Assembly: GCA_045593005.1 (NCBI GenBank)
Contig: JAZNVV010000046.1
Span: 1-6,656 of the forward strand
Reading direction: 5' to 3'
Length of the DNA stretch: 6,656 bases
From: UBA11475 sp045593005
GTDB taxonomy: Bacteria > Bacillota > Clostridia > Christensenellales > Borkfalkiaceae
Shown: positions 1 through 5,766 of the stretch, in pieces
Layout: each line of letters starts with the position of its first letter
Numbering within the stretch: the stretch's first letter is position 1
Notes under the pieces: generated by a model
What the model saw: the letters and a program-made list of their open reading frames with translations, nothing else
What the model was told of the DNA's origin: nothing
Database searches by the model: none
Made by a program: the position numbers and the translations under genes

Positions 1-64
1 AAGTGTTTTTTAAATTATATATATATTGAATATTTAAAATAATTATAACTGTTTTTTATGCAAT

Positions 65-92
65 AAAAAAGGGCTTATAAAAGCCCTTTTTT
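65..92 (-). terminator. Rho-independent terminator after the small membrane protein gene
   Basis: A perfect 12-bp inverted repeat has arms AAAAAAGGGCTT (65-76) and AAGCCCTTTTTT (81-92) around a 4-nt loop. On the minus strand the GC-containing stem core is followed by a run of six T, the classic intrinsic terminator layout. It begins 2 nt after the stop codon of the small membrane protein gene. Because both arms carry A/T runs, it could also stop transcription arriving on the plus strand from the left. No clear terminator separates the topoisomerase A-subunit gene from the small gene, so this hairpin may end the longer transcript as well. Confidence 0.9.
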
Positions 93-94
93 AA

Positions 95-328
95 TTAACA
101 AAGAAATGGTTCGCCTGATAAAATAATAAAAATCATATCAACAGCCCACATAAATACTGCGCCAGGCACAATTAAAAGGATTGAAATGATTGTTAAAACA
201 AGATTACTCTTGCTTAAATTTTTAACAAGACGATATACACCCCAGAAAATACTGAGTGCTGGTAAAGCTAAAATAATCTTTACTAATAATGGTAAATCTG
301 CAATTTGTTTTAAAATACCTTTTGCCAT
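95..328 (-). CDS. Small hypothetical membrane protein, 77 aa, two hydrophobic segments
   Basis: I do not recognise a function. The protein begins MAKGILKQIADLPLLVKI and has two hydrophobic stretches, about residues 13-35 and 43-70. They are separated by a basic loop (R33, K36, K40), which would put the loop on the cytoplasmic side under the positive-inside rule. A Trp and an Asp (W61, D64) lie inside the second stretch, and the protein ends in a short polar tail with a terminal Cys. The layout recalls small uncharacterised two-TM proteins of gut Bacillota, but that is only an impression. The ATG start is well supported: AAGGGAGG (337-344) lies 8 nt upstream, and a near-consensus promoter sits just before it. 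A short inverted repeat, AGGT-AAA-ACCT (329-339), overlaps the end of the ribosome binding site and could form a weak hairpin. The gene sits 76 nt downstream of the topoisomerase A-subunit gene and ends at a strong terminator, so it can be transcribed alone. Confidence 0.8.
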   Translation of the reverse strand: MAKGILKQIADLPLLVKIILALPALSIFWGVYRLVKNLSKSNLVLTIISILLIVPGAVFMWAVDMIFIILSGEPFLC

Positions 329-357
329 AGGTAAAACCTCCCTTAATTTCTAAATAT

Positions 358-386
358 ATTATATCATATTGATATGTTTTTTTCAA
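358..386 (-). promoter_or_regulatory. Vegetative promoter for the small membrane protein gene
   Basis: Read on the minus strand, TTGAAA (381-386) is followed by a 17-bp spacer and TATAAT (358-363). A TG one base before the -10 makes it an extended -10 element. The predicted transcript starts near 351, giving a leader of about 23 nt that carries the AAGGGAGG ribosome binding site. The -35 box begins 19 nt after the stop codon of the topoisomerase A-subunit gene, and the DNA just upstream is almost pure A/T, which could act as an UP-like element. The match to the sigma-A consensus is close, but AT-rich DNA gives many chance TATAAT matches; the correct spacing and the gene immediately downstream are what support it. 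Confidence 0.7.
361..375. repeat. Perfect inverted repeat inside the small-gene promoter (possible operator)
   Basis: The arms ATATCA (361-366) and TGATAT (370-375) flank a 3-nt centre. The repeat overlaps three bases of the -10 box and most of the -10-proximal spacer of the promoter at 358-386, where a bound repressor would block RNA polymerase. The composition is very AT-rich, so a 6-bp arm match could arise by chance. No regulator can be assigned to it. Confidence 0.35.
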
Positions 387-404
387 TAGATATTTAAATA
401 TTTT

Positions 405-2831
405 TTATTTTATTGAATAACCTTTTAACGGTAAACGCTTTTTACGCTCATCCTTAAATTGTTTACCTTTTGTCGTTCTTGACTCGATATTAATTTCTTC
501 AGTATTAGCGCCAAAGAATAATCCCATACCGTCACTAAATGCAACCCCGTATGGTTCTTGAACGTAATCTGCATATATGATAATATTCCCAGCAGGTAAC
601 TCACATATCTTAACACCTTTACCACCACGAGCAATAGGTTCGCATTCGTCAGTTAAAACTCTTTTATAATATCCACTATCAGTCGCAATTATCAATTCAC
701 CACAATCTTCAATAAAACCAACAAATATTACTTTATCATTTTTATTAAGTGTCATACCTTTTACGCCACCGGCAACTCTACCCTGAACGGATACGTCGTC
801 AACTTTTGCGTTAAGGCATTTACCACCTTCACTAATAAAGCATAACTCTTTATTATCTTGCCAGTCTATAACTGACTGAACTTTATCGCCGTCTTTAAGT
901 TTAAGAACTTGATAATAATTTTTTTGTAAATATAAATCTTTAAGCAACGATTTTTTAATTACGCCCTGTTCCGTCGTAAATAATACAGCTTTATCTTCAA
1001 TATTATTTTCATCAACAGCATAAAGAGAAATAATAAGTTCGTCCCTTGAAGCCTCTTTGCAAACTTCGGTAAGTTTGTAGCCCTTTTCTCTATAACGGTT
1101 TTCAGACATTGCAGACATATCTAATTTACAGCAGTTACCCTTGTTTGTAAACGCATAAATAGTCATATTAGATTTTGCCTTGACGTAATAAGACATTACT
1201 TCGTTTTTAGTCGTCTTTTCACTAATACTACGGTCGGCGTTTCTGAAACTCTTTTCGGTCATCTTCTTAACCATATTGTTTACAGTATACACAAAGACCA
1301 TATCTTCAATAATTTGTGGCTCTTCGTTTTCCGATTCAACCACACTACCGTCAGAAGAAATAATCAAAGACCTACGTGGTTCTTTATATTTCTTTTTGAT
1401 TTCAAGCATTTCCTTTTTAACAACTTCCATTTGAAGTTTTTTATCGGAAATTATTGCAGTAAGTTCGGCAATCAATTTTTTAAGTTCGGCAAGTTCGTTT
1501 TCAAGTTTAGTTATTTCAAGTTTTGTAAGTCGTGAAAGTCTTAAATCTAAAATTGCTTGCGCCTGTGCGTCGGACAACTTGAACGTTGACATAAGATTTT
1601 GTTTAGCAACCGACGTGTTTTCAGATGAACGGATAATTTTTATAACTTTATCAATGTTATTAACTGCAATTATAAGCCCTTCTAATATATGCGCGCGTTG
1701 CTTTGCGTGTTCCAAATCGAACTTTGATCTACGAAGAACTACTTCACGCTGATAGTTAACGTAATAACTTATAATGTCTAAAAGTCCCATTTGTTGAGGC
1801 TTTCCACCAGCGATAGCAACCATATTTATACCAAATGATACTTCTAACTGCGTCTTTTTATATAAATATGCAAGAAGTTTTTTTGCATCCGTATCTTTTT
1901 TAAGTTTAATAACGGCGCGCATACCGTTTCTATCCGATTCGTCAACAATATCGTGAATTCCTGCAACGTAATCTTTTGTATCTTTATTATCTTTTAAGTC
2001 GGCAATGCTTTTTAATAGACTTGCTTTATTTACTTGATATGGTATTTCCGTAATGACAAGCATCTGCTTGTCACCGGTATCCTTTTCAATATTAACTCTA
2101 GCGCGAATTTTAATTTTTCCCTTACCCGATGCATATGCGTTTTTAAGTTCTTCACCTGCGATAATATATCCACCAGTCGGAAAGTCAGGCCCTTTTATGT
2201 GTCGCATAACCGAGTCTAACTTTATTTTTGGGTTGTCAATGTATGCAACAGTTCCGTCGATAACTTCTGCTAAATTATGCGTAGGAATATTTGTCGCAAG
2301 ACCAACGGCAATACCGTACGCACCGTTAATCAAAAGGTTAGGATATCTACCTGGCAAAGTGTCAGGTTCAAGCAAAGTATCATCAAAGTTAAGGTTAAAA
2401 TTAACAGTTTCCTTGTCGATATCCTTTAGTAATTCGTAAGAAATCGGTTCAAGACGTGCTTCGGTATATCTATACGCAGCGGCGCTATCACCGTCAACCG
2501 TACCAAAGTTACCGTGTCCGTTAATAAGTGTGCTACGCATATTGAAGTTTTGCGCCATACGCACAAGCGCGTCGTATACGGAGCTATCGCCGTGTGGGTG
2601 ATATTTACCAAGACAATCACCGACTATTTTAGCACATTTTTTATGTGGCTTGTCCGGTGTTAAACCCATTTCATACATAGTATAAAGTATTCTTCTTTGA
2701 ACTGGTTTAAGACCGTCTTCAACCCTTGGAAGCGCTCTATCCATTATAACGTGTTCAGCATAAGGCATCATTGAACCGTGTAACACGTCGCTTAATGAAG
2801 TTTCAAATATTTTTTCGTTTACGTTATCCAT
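405..2831 (-). CDS. parC: Type IIA DNA topoisomerase subunit A, probably topoisomerase IV (ParC-like)
   Basis: This is the DNA cleavage and religation subunit of a type IIA topoisomerase, which would pair with the B subunit encoded just upstream. The 808-residue length fits the GyrA/ParC family. The breakage-reunion domain covers about residues 1-485. It has HGDSSVYD at 80-87, the active-site pair R121-Y122 in SAAAYRYTEARL, and I174 in the GIAVGLATNIP segment that corresponds to the DNA-bending Ile. A coiled coil spans about 438-482. The C-terminal domain shows six repeats starting near 510, 556, 614, 660, 711 and 760, as expected for a beta-pinwheel. The first repeat has no QRRGGKG GyrA box (the place holds roughly FRNADRSISEKTT, 529-541), which favours topoisomerase IV over gyrase; an RGGKG motif does occur in the fifth repeat (735-739). 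S83 and D87, the usual quinolone-contact positions, are both present. The ATG follows an AGGGG ribosome binding site (2839-2843) and lies 21 nt after the B-subunit stop. The gyrA/parC choice is inferred. Confidence 0.93.
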   Translation of the reverse strand: MDNVNEKIFETSLSDVLHGSMMPYAEHVIMDRALPRVEDGLKPVQRRILYTMYEMGLTPDKPHKKCAKIVGDCLGKYHPHGDSSVYDALVRMAQNFNMRSTLINGHGNFGTVDGDSAAAYRYTEARLEPISYELLKDIDKETVNFNLNFDDTLLEPDTLPGRYPNLLINGAYGIAVGLATNIPTHNLAEVIDGTVAYIDNPKIKLDSVMRHIKGPDFPTGGYIIAGEELKNAYASGKGKIKIRARVNIEKDTGDKQMLVITEIPYQVNKASLLKSIADLKDNKDTKDYVAGIHDIVDESDRNGMRAVIKLKKDTDAKKLLAYLYKKTQLEVSFGINMVAIAGGKPQQMGLLDIISYYVNYQREVVLRRSKFDLEHAKQRAHILEGLIIAVNNIDKVIKIIRSSENTSVAKQNLMSTFKLSDAQAQAILDLRLSRLTKLEITKLENELAELKKLIAELTAIISDKKLQMEVVKKEMLEIKKKYKEPRRSLIISSDGSVVESENEEPQIIEDMVFVYTVNNMVKKMTEKSFRNADRSISEKTTKNEVMSYYVKAKSNMTIYAFTNKGNCCKLDMSAMSENRYREKGYKLTEVCKEASRDELIISLYAVDENNIEDKAVLFTTEQGVIKKSLLKDLYLQKNYYQVLKLKDGDKVQSVIDWQDNKELCFISEGGKCLNAKVDDVSVQGRVAGGVKGMTLNKNDKVIFVGFIEDCGELIIATDSGYYKRVLTDECEPIARGGKGVKICELPAGNIIIYADYVQEPYGVAFSDGMGLFFGANTEEINIESRTTKGKQFKDERKKRLPLKGYSIK

Positions 2832-2838
2832 TTTTTAT

Positions 2839-2843
2839 CCCCT
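2839..2843 (-). promoter_or_regulatory. Ribosome binding site of the topoisomerase A subunit
   Basis: AGGGG on the minus strand lies 7 nt before the ATG at 2831, in the 21-nt gap after the B-subunit stop codon. The gap has no room for a terminator or a separate promoter, so the two genes are read from one message. The site is slightly weaker than the AGGAG of the B subunit. Confidence 0.75.
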
Positions 2844-2852
2844 ATTACGGAA

Positions 2853-4811
2853 TTACTTTTTAATCATATCTTTGTACGCGTCTGCTTTGTTAAAGTTAGC
2901 GTGTACGGAAATGTATTTTTTTCTTTCTTCAAGTTGGTCGCCCATAAGTGTTGTAATAAGTCTTTCAGATTCAGCAGCGTCCTCTATCGTTACCCTTGTC
3001 AATGAACGCGTTTCAGGGTTCATTGTTGTATCCCAAAGTTGTTCAGGATCCATTTCGCCAAGACCTTTGTATCTTTGAACCATATATCCTTTACCAACCT
3101 TTGATATTGCTTTAGGCAAGTCGGTATCGTTATAGGCATATTCAACTAAATCTTTTTTGTAAACTTTATAAAGTGGTGGCATACCTATATACACGTGTCC
3201 TGCTTTTATAAGGTCTTTCATATAACGGTAGAAGAACGTAAGCAATATTGCTCTAATATGTGCGCCGTCGTCGTCGGCATCAGCCAAAATAATTACCTTG
3301 TGGTATTTTAACCCTTCAATGTCGAATTCCCCACCGATACCAGTTCCTAACGCGCTTATAATCGTTCGAATTTCTTCGTTTTGAAGAATTTGGTCAAGCT
3401 TTTTCTTTTCAACGTTAAGTGGTTTACCTCTTAAAGGTAAAATCGCTTGATATTGTCTTACTCTTGCCTGCTTTGCCGAACCTCCTGCCGAATCGCCTTC
3501 AACGATAAATAATTCGTTAATTTCAGCCTTTTTGCCAGAACAAGCGGCTAATTTACCGACAAGATTTGCGCTCTCTAAATTTTTTGACGCTCTTGCAATT
3601 TCCTTTGCCTTACGCGCTGCAATTCTTACCTTTGCCGCCATACTTGCCTTTTGCATAATAGCATCAAACGTAGAAGCCAACTTTTTATTGCGCATTAGTT
3701 CGGAGATTTTATCGTTTGTAGCAAGTTCGACGGGCATTCTTGCCTCTGGATTACCAAGTTTACTCTTCGTTTGACCTTCAAACTGAACGTTTTTCATTTT
3801 AATAGAAAGTATTGCAGTTAACCCTTCTCTAAAATCGTCGCCCAAAAAGTTTGCGTCGGCATCTTTAAGGATTTTCTTTTCTCTTGCAAAATCATTTAAA
3901 ACTCTTGTTAAGCCCGACCTAAACCCAGTTTCGTGCATGCCCCCTTCGGCTGTTGGAATATTATTCACGTATGAAAATACGCTTTCTGTGTAAGCGTCCG
4001 TATGTTGAATTGCAAATTCAATTAAAATACCGTCGCGTTCTTCGTATCCGTACAATGGTTCGTTATATAAAACGTTCTTTCCGTCGTTGACGTATTTTAC
4101 AAAATCAACTATACCACCGTCGTATTTGTAAATTTGACTAACCTTTTCGTCAAATCTTTCGTCTATAAATTCAATGGTTAATCCTTTATTTAAAAAGGCA
4201 AGTTCTTTCAATCTTCTTTGAATAGTATCTGCTGAAAATACTATCGTTTCAAACACGCGTTTATCAGGTAAAAATCTTACAAAAGTGCCTTTTTTGCTTG
4301 TTTTTTTGCCTGTATCTTTAAGCCTACCACAAGGCACGCCCGATTTAACCTTTCCACTGACTTCATCAAGTTCGCTTTTAAACTCCATTGTGAATACCGT
4401 TTTTTTGTATACTTCAACGGTGAGCCATTCCGATAAAGCGTTAGTTACAGATGCGCCTACGCCGTGTAAGCCACCAGAATAATTATAATTGTTATCACCA
4501 AACTTACCACCGGCGTGTAGTTGTGTAAACACGACTTCTACCCCTGAAACACCCATTTTAGGATGAATATCAGTAGGAATACCTCTGCCGTTATCTTCAA
4601 CAGATGCCGACCCGTCTTTATATAAGGTTACTTTAATACTGTCAGCATATCCGTTTGCAGATTCGTCTATAGCGTTATCAACTATTTCCCACAAAATATG
4701 ATGAAGCCCTTTGCTCCCAGTAGAGCCTATATACATACCTGGGCGCATACGTACTGCGTCAAGACCTTCTAAAATTTTTATATCTTCTGCATTGTATTTG
4801 GTTTTTGCCAT
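2853..4811 (-). CDS. parE: Type IIA DNA topoisomerase subunit B (ParE/GyrB family ATPase)
   Basis: This is the ATP-driven gate subunit that partners the A subunit encoded 21 nt downstream. At 652 residues it has the short form typical of Gram-positive GyrB/ParE, without the large TOPRIM insertion of proteobacterial GyrB. The GHKL ATPase domain has E42, N46 and D49 in EIVDNAIDES, D73-x-G75-R76-G77 in DNGRGIP, and the ATP lid GGLHGVGASVTNALS (113-127). The transducer domain has QTKSKLGN (347-354). The TOPRIM domain has E438 in VEGDSAGGSA and the acidic triad D511, D513 and D515, then PPLYKV (545-550) and QRYKGLGEMDPEQLW (579-593). Some stretches (NEEIRTIISALGTGIG, DGAHIR) resemble GyrB more than ParE, so the parE name rests mainly on the partner and on the non-origin context. 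Unusual residues include K136 where E. coli GyrB has Arg, KQARVR for the usual KQGRDR, and ADADDDG for TDADVDG or TDADTDG. The ATG has an AGGAG site 7 nt upstream. Confidence 0.93.
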   Translation of the reverse strand: MAKTKYNAEDIKILEGLDAVRMRPGMYIGSTGSKGLHHILWEIVDNAIDESANGYADSIKVTLYKDGSASVEDNGRGIPTDIHPKMGVSGVEVVFTQLHAGGKFGDNNYNYSGGLHGVGASVTNALSEWLTVEVYKKTVFTMEFKSELDEVSGKVKSGVPCGRLKDTGKKTSKKGTFVRFLPDKRVFETIVFSADTIQRRLKELAFLNKGLTIEFIDERFDEKVSQIYKYDGGIVDFVKYVNDGKNVLYNEPLYGYEERDGILIEFAIQHTDAYTESVFSYVNNIPTAEGGMHETGFRSGLTRVLNDFAREKKILKDADANFLGDDFREGLTAILSIKMKNVQFEGQTKSKLGNPEARMPVELATNDKISELMRNKKLASTFDAIMQKASMAAKVRIAARKAKEIARASKNLESANLVGKLAACSGKKAEINELFIVEGDSAGGSAKQARVRQYQAILPLRGKPLNVEKKKLDQILQNEEIRTIISALGTGIGGEFDIEGLKYHKVIILADADDDGAHIRAILLTFFYRYMKDLIKAGHVYIGMPPLYKVYKKDLVEYAYNDTDLPKAISKVGKGYMVQRYKGLGEMDPEQLWDTTMNPETRSLTRVTIEDAAESERLITTLMGDQLEERKKYISVHANFNKADAYKDMIKK

Positions 4812-4818
4812 CTTTTAT

Positions 4819-4823
4819 CTCCT
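4819..4823 (-). promoter_or_regulatory. Ribosome binding site of the B subunit, overlapping the regulator's stop codon
   Basis: Minus-strand AGGAG sits 7 nt before the ATG at 4811. Its first two bases are the last two bases of the TAG stop (4822-4824) of the AraC-family gene. Ribosomes ending the regulator therefore stop on the site that starts the topoisomerase subunit, an arrangement that usually couples translation of neighbouring genes. Confidence 0.85.
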
Positions 4824-5625
4824 ATAATGAGTTTGTATTGTAATGTATATTTTTTAAGTATTTCTTAGGCGAACACCCGTGAACTTTCTCAAACGCCCTA
4901 TAAAAAGTCGCGAGGCTTTGAAATCCACTTTTAAAAGCTGTTTCACTAATATTTTCGGTATTATCTACGTTGTTTATAAAATAGTCCACCCTCAAACCGT
5001 TAATATAATCGTTTAATGAAGTCGATAACGTTTTACTTAACACGTGTGAAATATAGTGTTTATTATAACCAAGACTTGACGAAATATAGTCAAGCGTTAA
5101 ATCTCGATTAAAATTATTATTTATAAAAATTAGTAATTGTTTGACGGTGTCATTACTACCGACACTCTTTTCTTCAATAAGTTCGGTAAAAGATAATATA
5201 GTTCCTAGTAAATATTTTATAAGTCCCTCCATCTGTAAAAAGTTGTTGCTTTTTTGACTAGCCTCGTATATTTGAGTAAGTATACTTTTTATCAGCAAAG
5301 TCTGACTTTTAGTTGTAAAATAGTTTTGCTTTAACCTACGCTGACCTTTCAATTTTTTATAACTTTCATAATACCTATCAGGTATTGAAAGATATAAAAC
5401 CTCTCCTTTGCCATCATAACTTTGAACGTCAAAACTATCGGCTATGACGAAAGTATCTAAAAAAAGCTCGAATTCTTCCCCGTTAATTTTAGCCGTTATG
5501 CCGTCCGTTAAAGCGTAATGTATTTCTATGTGGGAGTGATACCTCTCCGTTTTGTCAACTGCGCTAGAATATTTACAAACGATATCGTCTTTTATATCCT
5601 GTCGCATTTTATAAAATTTCTTCAT
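4822..5625 (-). CDS. AraC-family transcriptional regulator
   Basis: This is a DNA-binding regulator with an N-terminal cupin-like sensing domain and a C-terminal double helix-turn-helix domain. Numbered from the longest possible reading (279 residues from a TTG at 5661), the sensor half includes YHSHIEIHYAL (41-51), typical of the AraC_binding cupin. The DNA-binding half spans about 174-271. Its first helix-turn-helix is about 190-210 (DYISSSLGYNKHYISHVLSK) and the second about 236-262, ending in the family signature FQSLATFYRAFEKVHGCSPKKYL. I place the start at the ATG at 5625 (267 aa) because the TTG lies in the -35 box of a good promoter and would not be transcribed from it. No convincing ribosome binding site precedes this ATG; the ATG at 5607 (261 aa) is a real alternative. 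The effector is unknown. Family members often control neighbouring genes or themselves. Here the gene ends 10 nt before the topoisomerase B subunit and is probably co-transcribed with it. Confidence 0.88.
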   Translation of the reverse strand: MKKFYKMRQDIKDDIVCKYSSAVDKTERYHSHIEIHYALTDGITAKINGEEFELFLDTFVIADSFDVQSYDGKGEVLYLSIPDRYYESYKKLKGQRRLKQNYFTTKSQTLLIKSILTQIYEASQKSNNFLQMEGLIKYLLGTILSFTELIEEKSVGSNDTVKQLLIFINNNFNRDLTLDYISSSLGYNKHYISHVLSKTLSTSLNDYINGLRVDYFINNVDNTENISETAFKSGFQSLATFYRAFEKVHGCSPKKYLKNIHYNTNSL

Positions 5626-5632
5626 TATATAT

Positions 5633-5661
5633 ATTATAGCATTTTTTGAGAAGAAAATCAA
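5633..5661 (-). promoter_or_regulatory. Vegetative promoter for the AraC regulator and topoisomerase operon
   Basis: On the minus strand TTGATT (5656-5661) is followed by a 17-bp spacer and a perfect TATAAT (5633-5638), with TG one base upstream of the -10. Transcription should begin near 5626, directly at or one base before the ATG at 5625. The message would then be leaderless for that start, or carry an 18 to 19-nt leader for the ATG at 5607. The DNA between the -10 and the start (ATATATA) is pure A/T. This promoter lies 54 nt past the terminator of the PAP2 gene and is the only strong one I see ahead of the topoisomerase genes. Confidence 0.72.
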
Positions 5662-5664
5662 TAG

Positions 5665-5692
5665 TTTTTAGCAATTTTTAAGAATTATTTTT
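5665..5692 (-). promoter_or_regulatory. A-tract (UP-like) region upstream of the regulator promoter
   Basis: Three five-base A-tracts (minus strand), at 5665-5669, 5675-5679 and 5688-5692, lie immediately upstream of the -35 box. Their centres are about 10 and 13 bp apart, close to helical phase, which could bend the DNA or contact the RNA polymerase alpha subunits as an UP element. This is inferred from composition and spacing; in such AT-rich DNA it may be incidental. Confidence 0.4.
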
Positions 5693-5714
5693 AATGATTA
5701 TAAACCAAATCAAC

Positions 5715-5748
5715 AAAAAAACACGACCTAAAAAAGTCGTCTTTTTTT
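5715..5748 (-). terminator. Intrinsic terminator after the PAP2 phosphatase gene
   Basis: On the minus strand a run of seven A leads into ACGAC (5736-5740), an 8-nt loop, GTCGT (5723-5727), one mismatched G and a run of seven T (5715-5721). The A and T runs can pair to lengthen the stem to about 13 positions with a single mismatch. It starts 18 nt after the PAP2 stop codon and separates that gene from the regulator/topoisomerase unit. The symmetry means it could act in both directions, but no plus-strand gene is seen. Confidence 0.85.
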
Positions 5749-5766
5749 CCAATTAACGTTTTAAAA

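Noticed and set aside
14..47. TATAAT-like -10 boxes on the minus strand at 42-47 and 14-19, possibly a promoter for a gene to the left
   Set aside because: Neither has a recognisable -35 box at the right spacing. The stretch is nearly pure A/T, where TATAAT is expected by chance.
390..401. Perfect palindrome ATATTTAAATAT just after the topoisomerase A-subunit stop, considered as a terminator
   Set aside because: It has no G or C in the stem and no loop, so it would not form a stable terminator hairpin; it is probably AT-rich chance.
2053..2439. 128-codon plus-strand open frame opposite the topoisomerase A-subunit gene
   Set aside because: It lies antisense and entirely inside a gene whose protein matches its family over the full length. 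It shows no domain, membrane pattern or ribosome binding site of its own.
2563..2592. Possible quinolone-resistance changes in the A subunit
   Set aside because: The resistance-determining segment reads HGDSSVYD, with Ser83 and Asp87 intact, so no common resistance substitution is present.
3532..3774. 80-codon plus-strand open frame opposite the B-subunit gene
   Set aside because: It is an antisense shadow within the conserved GyrB/ParE coding sequence, with no independent support.
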